Shown here: positions 7,189 through 15,355 of the stretch, piece after piece
Position numbering within the stretch: the first letter of the stretch is position 1
How the letters are laid out: every line of letters starts with the position of its first letter
Source: CAZGXM01 sp964529795
GTDB taxonomy: Bacteria > Bacillota > JADQBR01
Reading direction: 5' to 3'
Assembly: GCA_964529795.1 (NCBI GenBank)
Contig: CAZGXM010000023.1
Span: 1-35,036 of the forward strand
Length of the DNA stretch: 35,036 nucleotides
Made by a program: the position numbers and the translations under genes
The notes under the pieces: generated by a model
Databases searched by the model: none
What the model was told of the DNA's origin: nothing
What the model saw: the letters and a program-made list of their open reading frames with translations, nothing else

Positions 7189-8862
7189 TTGCTTATTAAA
7201 GCGATGAGCCCAGCGCATAAGTGGTTACAAACTTACCGGGTAATTTTGCTGTCAACAGCATTAATTACTTCATTTTTTGTCGGGCATGAAGAAACTCATA
7301 TCTTACTTTTCGTGACTGTGACAGGCTTTCTGGCTTTCATGCTTATTATTACTTTCAAGACACATAATGTCCGGTTTTTTATCGACCATGAGCCTTACCC
7401 GACCATGATTGTCGATATTTTTTTGATATCCGCTTTGGTAAAGGTGACCGGCGGCCTATACAGCGTTTTTCACCTGCTATATATTGTGGAATTTATCCTT
7501 ATGTGCTACTTTTACGGTTTTAACCAAACCGTGATTGCGGGGCTTTTGGCTTCAGCCGGGTTTTATTTTGCCTCCTACAGTCACCACGGACTTTTAACGG
7601 CGCTGCTGCATATAATATTGACCTTTCTCACCGCACTTTTTGTCGGCTTTGTTGCCAGGCACCGCTTTTTACTGCAAAAGAAAAATCTTGAGACTACCTA
7701 CAGACTGGCAATGAGAGTGAATGAACTGCAAAAGGCGCGCAAGGCGATGCAGTCCTTGGGCCAGATAGCTTCCGCCATGAGCGGAGCAAGAGATGTGGAA
7801 GAGATTGTTGTGTTAATGGATTCCTACGTGAGGCATATACCCTCCGCGGAGAAAGCGGTATTCATCCTGCCCGGCAAGGACAAGGCAACGGTATTTTTAA
7901 AAGATGTTACCAGCAAGGGGACTTCGCAGCGTTTTTCTGTAGGCCGGAATGTACTCTCCGCTCAAAAGGATATTGCCGGCGACGAAACCAGGAATATTGC
8001 GGATACCCAGCGTGACCTGCTTTTTAAAAGCTGGTCTGACAATGCCCGGGCATTCCCTGTTTTACACAAGTTCATTGCTGATTTCAAAAGTGCGATAGTG
8101 TCATCGGTTTTACACGGCGATGAAATTTACGGGTTCATCATTGTTGCCAACTGCAATCATGGTCACGCTTTTGGTGCGGAAGCAGAGGAAATGGTGACAA
8201 CTATTAAACATGCCCTGGCAGTCTATTTTAAAGGCCTTGATAGCATTGCCAAGCTGGAACGGAAGTATGATGAAGTCGTGCAGATGGCCGCTAAAATGGT
8301 TGATTTGAAGGATACTTATACCCTCCTGCATTCCCGGCGCGTGGCCGGTATTGCCGCTGAAACTGCCAAGGCATTGGGCTTAGACGAAAAACACCGGCAG
8401 AGGTTAAAGGTGGCTAGCCTCTTGCACGATGTGGGCAAGGTGGGTATCCCCGATGCAGTGTTGAATAAACCGCAAAAACTCTCTTCCCGGGAGTTTGAAC
8501 AGATTAAACTCCACCCGGTGGTAGGGGGAGAGCTTTTAAAGTCTGTCACCGGCTTGGAAAAAGAGGCAGTATGGGTAACCCAGCATCATGAACGGTACGA
8601 CGGCAAGGGATATCCCGCCGGTCTGAAGGGGAAAGAGATATTTCTGGAAGCACGTATCATTGCCGTGGCCGATGCCTTTGAGTCTATGACTGCAGACCGG
8701 GCATACCGCAGCAGGATGCCCCACATGCAGGCTGTTAAAGAAATTCAGCGCAACTCCGGCATCCAGTTTGACCCCCGGGTGGTGGAGGCCTTTTTGAAAA
8801 TAGAGAAGAAGTTGGGGGCTCAGGTGCTGGAAGTGATAGGAGCAGACAGCGAGGCTTATTAA
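7189..8862 (+). CDS. Membrane-anchored GAF/HD-GYP domain protein, probable c-di-GMP phosphodiesterase
   Basis: This 557-residue protein has five or six membrane helices in residues about 15-160, a GAF-like region (about 185-345), and a complete C-terminal HD-GYP domain. Key motifs are LLHDVGKVGIPD (metal-binding HD), HHERYDGKGYPAGL (the GYP signature) and DAFESMTADRAYR. HD-GYP proteins degrade cyclic di-GMP at the membrane in response to a sensed signal; the input here is not known. The start is uncertain: TTG 7189 sits almost on the GGGGGAGGG ribosome site, while ATG 7204 is about 16 bases from it. No in-frame start lies upstream of 7189, because a stop occurs at 7171. A terminator follows the gene. 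Confidence 0.9.
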   Translation: MLIKAMSPAHKWLQTYRVILLSTALITSFFVGHEETHILLFVTVTGFLAFMLIITFKTHNVRFFIDHEPYPTMIVDIFLISALVKVTGGLYSVFHLLYIVEFILMCYFYGFNQTVIAGLLASAGFYFASYSHHGLLTALLHIILTFLTALFVGFVARHRFLLQKKNLETTYRLAMRVNELQKARKAMQSLGQIASAMSGARDVEEIVVLMDSYVRHIPSAEKAVFILPGKDKATVFLKDVTSKGTSQRFSVGRNVLSAQKDIAGDETRNIADTQRDLLFKSWSDNARAFPVLHKFIADFKSAIVSSVLHGDEIYGFIIVANCNHGHAFGAEAEEMVTTIKHALAVYFKGLDSIAKLERKYDEVVQMAAKMVDLKDTYTLLHSRRVAGIAAETAKALGLDEKHRQRLKVASLLHDVGKVGIPDAVLNKPQKLSSREFEQIKLHPVVGGELLKSVTGLEKEAVWVTQHHERYDGKGYPAGLKGKEIFLEARIIAVADAFESMTADRAYRSRMPHMQAVKEIQRNSGIQFDPRVVEAFLKIEKKLGAQVLEVIGADSEAY

Positions 8863-8888
8863 TGTAAAAAAACGTGCGCGACAAATCG

Positions 8889-8917
8889 GTTGGCCAATTA
8901 CCGGCCAGCTTTTTTTT
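8889..8917 (+). terminator. Rho-independent terminator after the HD-GYP gene
   Basis: GTTGGCC (8889-8895) pairs with GGCCAGC (8903-8909; one G-U pair) across loop AATTACC, followed by eight T residues. Confidence 0.85.
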
Positions 8918-8930
8918 GTTCTTTGCGGTA

Positions 8931-8959
8931 TTGACGCCGGTTCTCCGCGGTGATACCAT
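8931..8959 (+). promoter_or_regulatory. Promoter of the marR efflux operon
   Basis: TTGACG (8931-8936) and TACCAT (8954-8959) are separated by exactly 17 bases, and TGA before the -10 box gives an extended -10. Transcription would start near 8966, just upstream of the repeated operator. Confidence 0.55.
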
Positions 8960-8975
8960 AGAAAAAGCAACATTA

Positions 8976-9003
8976 CGATATGGAAATATCCGATATGGAA
9001 ATA
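8976..9003 (+). promoter_or_regulatory. Candidate MarR operator: 13-bp direct repeats around a palindrome
   Basis: CGATATGGAAATA occurs twice (8976-8988 and 8991-9003), 15 bases apart. The junction holds the inverted repeat ATATC-C-GATAT (8986-8996). It lies just downstream of the promoter and upstream of the ribosome site, where a MarR protein would block its own transcription. Confidence 0.5.
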
Positions 9004-9016
9004 AAGGAGGGCTATT

Positions 9017-9463
9017 GTGAAGCGCGACGCGGAACGGTTAATCTATCTTGCCCGGCTGGTCGGCCGGGCCCACCGGGGCCTGCATCATTTGCTGCAGTCT
9101 CATTGGGAACGTACGGGTGAGAATTTAAGCCTGACGGAAATAATGGTGGTGCGGCTGGTTAATGAGGTGGGATCACTGCGGGCAACCCAGTTGAGTGCGC
9201 AACTGGGGATACCTCCCAGTACCATGACCAGTATTTTGGACAGGTTGGAAGCGAGGGACCTGGTACGGCGGGTAAGAAACAAAAATGACCGCCGGGCGGT
9301 GATGGTGGAATTAAGGCCCGGGGCGACAAAGAACAAGCAGCAGTTGGAAAAAATTTTGGGACAGGAACTCGGCCGTGTGCTGGGAGAAGTCTCTCCTGAG
9401 CGGCTGGAGATGATGATTGACAACTTGGAATTTTTGGCGGAAAAACTTCAACCCAAGAGGTGA
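9017..9463 (+). CDS. MarR-family transcriptional regulator of the efflux operon
   Basis: The 148-residue protein has the MarR winged-helix core: LSLTEIMVVRLVNEVGSLRATQLSAQLG leads into the recognition segment PPSTMTSILDRLEARDLVRR, followed by the wing NKNDRRAVMVELRPGA and C-terminal dimerisation helices. These proteins usually repress an adjacent transporter operon and release DNA on binding a small phenolic or similar ligand. It starts at GTG 9017 with AAAGGAGGG upstream and is the first gene of a three-gene operon with a membrane fusion protein and a 14-helix MFS exporter. The repeats at 8976-9003 are a plausible autoregulatory operator. Confidence 0.92.
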   Translation: MKRDAERLIYLARLVGRAHRGLHHLLQSHWERTGENLSLTEIMVVRLVNEVGSLRATQLSAQLGIPPSTMTSILDRLEARDLVRRVRNKNDRRAVMVELRPGATKNKQQLEKILGQELGRVLGEVSPERLEMMIDNLEFLAEKLQPKR

Positions 9464-9468
9464 ACATA

Positions 9469-10173
9469 ATGGCTGAAACGGCAACGGCAAAAAATACCAA
9501 ACGGGGAAACGGAAAGAGGTTAAGAATTATCGCTATAATCCTGGCTTTGGCGGTAATCGGCGCTCTGGCTATTATCTTTTACTACCATTATCAGAGCAGC
9601 CGCTATATTGTCACGGAAAACGCCAAGGTGACGGGAGAGATGATCAACGTTACTACTACTGTCACCGGAGTTATCAGCGAATGGCTGGTGGATACGGGCA
9701 CACGGGTGGAGAAAAGCCAGGTGCTGGGTAGTGAAGAAGTAACGCCAACATCCGCTGCCGGCAGCAGCACCGGCACCACCTGGTTACTGCGCGCGCCTGC
9801 CGGCGGTACCGTAATTAAAAGTGATGCCAAAGTGGGGGCGCCGGTTGCACCGGGGCAGGTTCTGGCGGTAATAATGGACATGGATTCCCTCTACGTGGAG
9901 GCCAATATCAAGGAAACGGCAATTAACAAAGTAGCGGTGGGACAGAAGGTGGACATTACTTTTGATGCAGCAAAAGGAAAAGTGTTAAAAGGAAAGGTGA
10001 GGTCCATCGGCATGGCTACTACATCGGTGTTTTCCCTGCTGCCGGATATGAACAGCGGCGGCAACTTTACCAAGGTTACCCGGGTGGTGCCGGTACGTAT
10101 CAGTTTGACGGAAACAGAGGCGGTAAAATTGCTTCCGGGGATGAACGCCACGGTAAGGATACACCTGCGGTAA
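9469..10173 (+). CDS. EmrA/HlyD-like membrane fusion (adaptor) protein, short form
   Basis: The 234-residue protein has one N-terminal membrane helix (about residues 20-42), then two half-motifs of a biotinyl/lipoyl-like domain (TTTVTGVISEWLVDTGTRVE and LRAPAGGTVIKSDAKVGAPV) and a C-terminal beta-barrel ending GMNATVRIHLR. Typical EmrA/HlyD proteins are 350-400 residues, with a long coiled-coil hairpin between the lipoyl halves that spans the periplasm. Here only a short Ser/Thr-rich loop joins them, which fits a cell with no outer membrane. ATG 9469 follows the marR stop by five bases with AAGAGGTGA as ribosome site. It probably works with the MFS exporter encoded downstream. Confidence 0.85.
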   Translation: MAETATAKNTKRGNGKRLRIIAIILALAVIGALAIIFYYHYQSSRYIVTENAKVTGEMINVTTTVTGVISEWLVDTGTRVEKSQVLGSEEVTPTSAAGSSTGTTWLLRAPAGGTVIKSDAKVGAPVAPGQVLAVIMDMDSLYVEANIKETAINKVAVGQKVDITFDAAKGKVLKGKVRSIGMATTSVFSLLPDMNSGGNFTKVTRVVPVRISLTETEAVKLLPGMNATVRIHLR

Positions 10174-10252
10174 GTGTCCCGTTTCAGCAGGGCAGAAAAG
10201 GGTAAGAGAGAATGACAGGACGGCCGTGCAAACTTGAAGGGGAAATACATTT

Positions 10253-11776
10253 ATGACCAGTCAGAGAAACGCAAAATCCAAACGAAGCAAGCAGCACTGG
10301 GCCATATCACTGCTGGTAATCATCGTCGGCGCGTTTATGGCGATACTTGATTCCAGTATTATCAACATTGCCATTCCCACGTTAATGGATGTTTTTCAAG
10401 TCGGCACCGAAGAAGTGCAGTGGGTGGTAACAATCTACATGCTTACCCTGGGAGTGGTTGTCCCCACCAGCGGCTGGCTGGGTGATAAACTGGGCTATAA
10501 AAAACTGTACATTTTATCGCTGGTGACATTTACCATTGGCTCGGTTTTGTGCGGGCTGGCATGGAATCTCAATGTTTTGATTGCGGCCCGGGTAATTCAG
10601 GCCCTGGGCGGCGGCATGATCATGCCCACCACCATGTCCATTATCTTTCGCATTGTACCCCAAAACAGGCTGGGCACGGCCATGGGCTTCTGGGGAATGG
10701 CCCTGCTGGTGGCACCGGCCCTGGGCCCCACCCTGGGCGGCTACCTGGTGGAATATGTGAACTGGCGCCTGATTTTTTATATCAACGTACCCATCGGTAT
10801 TTTGGGCATTTTCCTCTGTGTACTGGTCCTGCCGGAATTTGCTTCGCCGGCGTCCCAACCATTTGACACAATTGGTTTTTTGTCTGCATCGGCGGGGCTC
10901 TTTGCCCTGTTGTTGGCACTGACAAAGGGAGAAAGCTGGGGTTGGACCTCCCGGTCCACAGTGCTGCTGCTCTATGCCAGTGCGGTCAGCCTGGCGATAT
11001 TTATCTTTAACGAACTCACCATCGAGCACCCGCTGCTGGAACTGCGCATATTTAAATACGGCATTTTTACCGCCAGTAAAGTGGTAGGCATGATTACCAT
11101 GGTGAGCATGTATGCGGGCGTCTTTTACCTGCCCCTGTTTTTGCAGAATACCCGCGGCCTGGGCGCGATGGAGACGGGGTTGTTGTTGATGCCCGGTGCC
11201 CTGATGACCGGCCTGGTCATGCCTATCAGCGGTCGCATATACGACAAAATCGGCGCCATGCCCCTGACCGTTGCCGGGATACTTATTCTCAGCTCCACCA
11301 CCTACCTGTTGAGCAACTTGACTGTATACACTGCTTCCATAACGATTGTCAAGTGGATAGTGCTGCGGGGGCTGGGTATAGGCCTGGTGATGATGCCGGC
11401 GCAGACAGCGGGTATGGCGGTGATTCCCCAGCGTTATGTGGGGCAGGCATCGGCACTGACCAACGTTATCCAGCGGGTCAGCGGTTCATTTGGCCTGACG
11501 CTGCTTACATCCTTTCTCACCGGGCGGGTGGCATTTCACCAAAGCGTTTACCGTGCGGAAATAAACCCCTGGTCACACGTGACTCAACAACTGCTGGCCA
11601 AGTTCCAGGCTGCCGGGGAGGCAGCAGGGGAAATGCAGCGCCTGGTCATGGGTGCCCTGCAGGCGATGGTGGCGCAAAAGGCTTTTGTCCGTGGTATCGA
11701 TGAGTTGTTTGTAATAACTGCCTTGTTTTGCCTCATAGGCCTGGTGCCGGCGCTGTTTTTAAAAAGGGTGAAATAG
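10253..11776 (+). CDS. DHA2-family MFS multidrug exporter (EmrB/QacA type)
   Basis: This 507-residue protein is very hydrophobic, with about 14 predicted membrane helices as in the DHA2 group. It has FMAILDSSIINIAIPTLM in the first helix (the DHA2 helix-1 signature), GWLGDKLGYKKLY (MFS motif A) and ALGGGMIMPTTMSI. Such proteins export hydrophobic or cationic drugs by proton antiport. It is the third gene of the marR operon, 79 bases after the adaptor gene. ATG 10253 has GAAGGGGAAA upstream. The actual substrate cannot be inferred from sequence. Confidence 0.93.
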   Translation: MTSQRNAKSKRSKQHWAISLLVIIVGAFMAILDSSIINIAIPTLMDVFQVGTEEVQWVVTIYMLTLGVVVPTSGWLGDKLGYKKLYILSLVTFTIGSVLCGLAWNLNVLIAARVIQALGGGMIMPTTMSIIFRIVPQNRLGTAMGFWGMALLVAPALGPTLGGYLVEYVNWRLIFYINVPIGILGIFLCVLVLPEFASPASQPFDTIGFLSASAGLFALLLALTKGESWGWTSRSTVLLLYASAVSLAIFIFNELTIEHPLLELRIFKYGIFTASKVVGMITMVSMYAGVFYLPLFLQNTRGLGAMETGLLLMPGALMTGLVMPISGRIYDKIGAMPLTVAGILILSSTTYLLSNLTVYTASITIVKWIVLRGLGIGLVMMPAQTAGMAVIPQRYVGQASALTNVIQRVSGSFGLTLLTSFLTGRVAFHQSVYRAEINPWSHVTQQLLAKFQAAGEAAGEMQRLVMGALQAMVAQKAFVRGIDELFVITALFCLIGLVPALFLKRVK

Positions 11777-11851
11777 TTTCCGGGGGCGGTTTTAAATGGT
11801 CAAAAACCGTACCTGTTTCAAAAACTGCTGGTCATAATGGTGTAAAAAAAC

Positions 11852-11890
11852 AAGTCACACTTCCGGTGCCTGACACCATAAGTGTGACTT
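11852..11890. terminator. Large inverted repeat, bidirectional terminator between convergent genes
   Basis: AAGTCACACTT (11852-11862) and AAGTGTGACTT (11880-11890) are perfect 11-base inverted repeats. Inside them GGTG and CACC pair around loop CCTGA. Read on the minus strand the hairpin is followed by G and seven T residues (11844-11850 on plus), so it is a good terminator for the spore-coat genes. The core GGTGCCTGACACC recalls a palindromic repeat that I remember from other Firmicute genomes. Confidence 0.7.
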
Positions 11891-11904
11891 CACTGTCAAG
11901 GAAA

Positions 11905-12207
11905 CTATAATTGGGTCCTGGTCTGGGCCGTTTGCATCTGCTGCTGGTTGGGTGCCTGGCCCTGCTGCAGGAAACTTTTTACCCGGTTGATTTCCTGCCG
12001 GTCAGCCGGTGCTGCCGGCATGTACCAGCCTTTCTGGGTGGCCAACTGGGCGATTAGCTCCTGGCTTTGTTCAACCTGGTTGCGCATTTGGATGAAAGTC
12101 TGTTTTAGCTGCTTGTTGGTACATTCTCCGGCGGCCTTTGTCAGTTCACCGGCGTGGACTTTGGTCATTTCCAGGGCATCGCTGGCCATATCCCTATCTT
12201 GAAGCAT
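11905..12207 (-). CDS. CotF-like spore coat protein
   Basis: The 100-residue protein is helical and Gln-rich. It starts MLQDRDMASDALEMTKVHAG and has ATQKGWYMPAAPAD near the middle, matching the coat F (CotF/YhcN-like ferritin-fold) proteins found in spores of bacilli and clostridia. The C-terminus is a Gln-rich tail (GQAPNQQQMQTAQTRTQL). The start has a strong ribosome site (AAAAGGAGGT on the minus strand). It is the second gene of a two-gene minus-strand unit with the 61-residue protein upstream, ending at the inverted-repeat terminator 11852-11890. Expression in the mother cell during sporulation is expected from the family; I could not identify a sporulation promoter. Confidence 0.85.
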   Translation of the reverse strand: MLQDRDMASDALEMTKVHAGELTKAAGECTNKQLKQTFIQMRNQVEQSQELIAQLATQKGWYMPAAPADRQEINRVKSFLQQGQAPNQQQMQTAQTRTQL

Positions 12208-12240
12208 TTGTCTACCTCCTTTTAAAGTTAAGTATTTTCA

Positions 12241-12426
12241 TTACTGTAAAAACTGCTGCAGTTTCTGCACATTTTGTTGGGCCTGCTTTGCTGTGGTTTC
12301 AAAATACTGCTTAAGCTGCGGGTCTATTGCCGCCTGGGCATAGGACCGGCACTTGGTGGCGCACAGTTGTTCGTCGCCGATCAAGTGGCGCAGGCTTTGC
12401 AGTTCCATCTGGGTCAGGTTAGCCAT
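12241..12426 (-). CDS. Small coat-associated protein
   Basis: This 61-residue helical protein begins MANLTQMELQSLRHLIGDEQ, has a CATKC pair of cysteines and ends in a Gln-rich helix (QAQQNVQKLQQFLQ). It resembles a shortened CotF-type unit, and similar short proteins accompany coat F genes in clostridia. The ribosome site (ATAAGGAGGTG on the minus strand) is strong. It lies 33 bases upstream of the larger coat gene and is probably co-transcribed with it. The function is inferred from its neighbour and composition only. Confidence 0.75.
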   Translation of the reverse strand: MANLTQMELQSLRHLIGDEQLCATKCRSYAQAAIDPQLKQYFETTAKQAQQNVQKLQQFLQ

Positions 12427-12603
12427 TGCAACACCTCCTTATCCCACCAAACACTGGAATTTGTCCCTTTTTAGTTTTACCGACAAATTTTGATTAATGT
12501 GGCAAAATCCGTGGAAATTTTTACTTTTCTTGCAGGGATAATTCATGGAAATGGAGAATAAGCTGTATGGAATTCAATATTAGTTTGCGAGGGGGTTTTT
12601 TCA

Positions 12604-12777
12604 ATGGCTGTTGTTGTAGACCGTGATGAATGCACCGGCTGCGGGACCTGTGAAGAGGTATGCCCGGTTGGTGCAATTGTAGTGGAAGATGATGTGGCAG
12701 TGGTTGATGCCGACGAGTGCACTGACTGCGAAACCTGTGTGGATGAGTGCCCGTCAGGAGCAATCTCCGGGGAGTAA
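12604..12777 (+). CDS. 2[4Fe-4S] ferredoxin, clostridial type
   Basis: The 57-residue protein has two cluster-binding motifs, CTGCGTCEEVCP and CTDCETCVDECP, each giving three cysteines to one cluster and the last to the other, as in clostridial ferredoxins. It is very acidic, as usual for this low-potential electron carrier of the cytoplasm. ATG 12604 has GAGGGGG 8 bases upstream, and a terminator-like hairpin follows the stop. It is a single-gene unit, so its redox partners cannot be read from context. Confidence 0.93.
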   Translation: MAVVVDRDECTGCGTCEEVCPVGAIVVEDDVAVVDADECTDCETCVDECPSGAISGE

Positions 12778-12798
12778 AATCAAGCTTTTCAAAGCAAG

Positions 12799-12822
12799 AA
12801 GCAGCCGTAGAGGCTGCTTTAA
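12799..12822 (+). terminator. Terminator after the ferredoxin gene
   Basis: AAGCAGCC (12799-12806) pairs with GGCTGCTT (12812-12819) across loop GTAGA. The following TTTAAAATTT gives a short, broken T tract. Confidence 0.6.
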
Positions 12823-12877
12823 AATTTACAAAAGTTAGATGAAGTTCATAACTGTCAATAACTAAAGGTGCCTGGAG

Positions 12878-13456
12878 TTATTTAGCTGCTGCTTTTTTGT
12901 TGTTACTGGCTATCCCCGCGGAAACGAGAAACTTCATCCCCTCCTCCACCGGAATATCCAGGATGGCAACTTTTTCCCTGGGCACCAGCACCAAGTTGCC
13001 CGCCCACTGCATGGACTGCTGCACGTACACGGCAATATGGTCGGACAAACCGAAACGTTCCAAATCTTCTGCAGTGACAAATCCCAGTACTTTCATGTCA
13101 TTACCCAGGTCAATCATGGCCAGTTTCGAAAAGCTGCGCTTTTCTCCGGTAAGCGACGAGATGGTATCCTTGATAATGGTATAGACTATCTTTACCAGGG
13201 GAATTTCGCTGAACAACCTGTCAATCCAGCGAAATATCCTGTTGCTGAACCAACTGGCAGCCAGGAAACCCACCACGGTAATTATCGCCAGGGCGACCAA
13301 CAGCCCCAGCCCCGGAATATCTATTCCGTACCGGCGTAAAAACTGGCCGGCCAGATTGTCGCTGAAAGAAAAAACTTTGGCGATGATGAATGTGGTAAGA
13401 AAAATTGGCGCCAGGGTAATAAGCCCGTTGACAAAATATTTGATTATTCTTTTCAT
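12878..13456 (-). CDS. DUF502 family membrane protein
   Basis: This 192-residue protein has two N-terminal membrane helices (about 7-28 and 50-70: GLITLAPIFLTTFIIAKVF and LGLLVALAIITVVGFLAASW). A conserved soluble segment follows, with EIPLVKIVYTIIKDTISSL and GFVTAEDL. These are features of DUF502, a family spread across bacteria and plants with no established biochemical role. The start codon has an AAGGAG ribosome site on the minus strand. It is transcribed alone and convergent with the ferredoxin gene. Confidence 0.88.
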   Translation of the reverse strand: MKRIIKYFVNGLITLAPIFLTTFIIAKVFSFSDNLAGQFLRRYGIDIPGLGLLVALAIITVVGFLAASWFSNRIFRWIDRLFSEIPLVKIVYTIIKDTISSLTGEKRSFSKLAMIDLGNDMKVLGFVTAEDLERFGLSDHIAVYVQQSMQWAGNLVLVPREKVAILDIPVEEGMKFLVSAGIASNNKKAAAK

Positions 13457-13581
13457 GAAATCGCTCCTTGTCCCGAAATATCAACTAATATATTACCATA
13501 ATTTAGTATCGCGTGCCAGGATTAAAATACGGGTGAAAAAAAATATCCCGGCAGGAAAATGAGCGAAACAAGGCGAATTAA

Positions 13582-13794
13582 ATGTCACAACCGCGATGGG
13601 TGGTGGCCGGCATAAAATACCTTTTTGCCTTGGTTGTGCTGCACATTCATATTTTCGGCATCATCTATTTTGTGCCGCAGCCTTATAGTACGTACCTGTT
13701 GATTTTTATTGCCGCAGTGGGCATAGGTTTTACCGCGCGTCGCCTCAAGCGCCGCTTTGGGTTGAGGAAACTGGGCAGGCGACCGAAAATTTGA
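13582..13794 (+). CDS. Small two-helix membrane protein, unknown
   Basis: The 70-residue protein has two hydrophobic helices (about 10-30 and 38-54) and a strongly basic tail (TARRLKRRFGLRKLGRRPKI), which would sit in the cytoplasm. No family is recognised. The ribosome site is weak (ACAAGGCGAA). It lies divergent from the DUF502 gene and 75 bases upstream of the cell-wall peptidase gene. The uniform plausible codon use and the clean membrane pattern support it being real. Confidence 0.6.
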   Translation: MSQPRWVVAGIKYLFALVVLHIHIFGIIYFVPQPYSTYLLIFIAAVGIGFTARRLKRRFGLRKLGRRPKI

Positions 13795-13869
13795 TGATTT
13801 TCCTGGAAAATTGGCGTAATTTTGGACACAATGTTTTGTGTATGCTTTTTGAATAAGGAGCTGAAGTGA

Positions 13870-15219
13870 GTGGATTTTAAAATATACAGGCGCAGGTTGG
13901 CTGTTATTGTTTCGATAATTGCGCTGGTAATTTTGGTTTTATGGTATCAAAACGCCGTGCTGGCTTTCGATGTGATAATTGACGGCAAGACCGTGGCCCA
14001 GGTAAAGGACAAGGAAGCGTTCGTGAGAGCGCTGGCTGAGTATAAAAAACAGGTTAGTGAACAGTCGGGCTACCCGGTAGAAGAACTGCAAAAGATAGAG
14101 CTGCGCGAGGCCAAATTGGATAAGCGGCGTTTTGAAAAGAATGTCAACAAGGTAGTGATAAAGGAAGTGGCACTGGGCACTCCCGGCTACCGTTTTCTGG
14201 TGGATGGCAAGCCGCTGTTTGCCGTGCGTGACAGGGACAAGCTGGAAGAGATACTGGATGAATATAAAAAACAGTATTTGACAGCGGTAGATAAGCGCGC
14301 CACCATTAAATCCATAGATTTCAAACAGGAAGTAAGGATTGAAAAAACGCTGGTACAGCCGGCGGAGTTCTGGCAGTTTGACCGGGTAAAAGCGCTGATC
14401 TATGAGAAAGAGCGGGAAGCCCGCATTGTGGAAGTGGAAAAGGGCGACAATTTGTGGCTGATTGCCCGGCGGTATAATATGACGGTGGAAGAACTGGAGA
14501 TGCTCAACCCGGATATTGACCCGGAGAAGATTTTCCCCGGGGACAAGCTGGTAGTGAAACCCTTTGACCCCCGGTTTGACGTGGTGGTTACCCTGGAAAA
14601 CACCGTGGTTGAACCGGTGCCTTTTGACACCGAATACCGTAAGGATGACGCGCTTTACCGGCGTCAAAAGATAGTGGTTAAACCCGGTGTGGAAGGGAAG
14701 CAGAAGGTTACATATGATATTGCCTTGTTAAACGGTGTGGAATCCTCCATCAAGGTGATTGACAAGGAGGTGCTGGAAGAACCTGTTACGCGGATTGTGC
14801 GTACCGGTACCAAGCGTACCGTTTCCCGGGGCGGCCGGCGTAATTACGGCGTGGTGCAGGGAAGAAGGGTTTCCAGCGGCTACGGCTGGCGCACTCATCC
14901 CATTACCGGACGGCGGCGTTTTCATGACGGTGTGGATATTGCCGCCAGGTACGGTACCGGGGTTTATGCTTATGCCGAAGGAAAGGTTACCTATGCCGGC
15001 TGGAACGGTGGCTACGGCAGGGTGGTTTTCATAGACCACGGTAACGGCTTGCAGACCAGGTACGCTCACCTGTCGCGGATCTATGTGCGGGTGGGAGAGC
15101 GGGTGGAGACCGGTGAAAAAATCGGTGCGGTGGGTTCCAGCGGCCGCAGCACCGGCCCGCACCTGCATTTTGAGGTGCGCCAGGACGGGCAGACACGTAA
15201 CCCGTGGAATTACTTATAA
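13870..15219 (+). CDS. Membrane-anchored LysM-G5-M23 peptidoglycan endopeptidase
   Basis: The protein has 449 residues. One N-terminal membrane helix (about 10-30) is followed by an extracellular helical and beta region, a LysM peptidoglycan-binding domain (about 190-235: GDNLWLIARRYNMTVEELEM), a G5 domain (about 237-320), and a C-terminal M23 metallopeptidase domain (about 335-449). The zinc-binding residues lie in HDGVDIA and HLHFEV. Such proteins cut peptide cross-links in the cell wall, and LysM-G5-M23 forms are common in clostridia. GTG 13870 has AAGGAG upstream. A strong terminator follows, so it is probably monocistronic. An ACACAA-TGTT-TTGTGT inverted repeat lies upstream at 13826-13841. 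Confidence 0.93.
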   Translation: MDFKIYRRRLAVIVSIIALVILVLWYQNAVLAFDVIIDGKTVAQVKDKEAFVRALAEYKKQVSEQSGYPVEELQKIELREAKLDKRRFEKNVNKVVIKEVALGTPGYRFLVDGKPLFAVRDRDKLEEILDEYKKQYLTAVDKRATIKSIDFKQEVRIEKTLVQPAEFWQFDRVKALIYEKEREARIVEVEKGDNLWLIARRYNMTVEELEMLNPDIDPEKIFPGDKLVVKPFDPRFDVVVTLENTVVEPVPFDTEYRKDDALYRRQKIVVKPGVEGKQKVTYDIALLNGVESSIKVIDKEVLEEPVTRIVRTGTKRTVSRGGRRNYGVVQGRRVSSGYGWRTHPITGRRRFHDGVDIAARYGTGVYAYAEGKVTYAGWNGGYGRVVFIDHGNGLQTRYAHLSRIYVRVGERVETGEKIGAVGSSGRSTGPHLHFEVRQDGQTRNPWNYL

Positions 15220-15226
15220 AAGGCTG

Positions 15227-15255
15227 ACCTCCCCATGAATGCGGGGAGGTTTTTT
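15227..15255 (+). terminator. Rho-independent terminator after the M23 peptidase gene
   Basis: ACCTCCCC (15227-15234) pairs perfectly with GGGGAGGT (15243-15250) and runs into six T residues. Confidence 0.9.
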
Positions 15256-15355
15256 GCTTTATGCGGACCATTCCGCCGGATTTCCCCCGCGGTTCAGAGG
15301 TTTATTTTAATGATTGCAGCGACCGCTAGCAGGAATATGGAAGGAGAAAAGGAAA

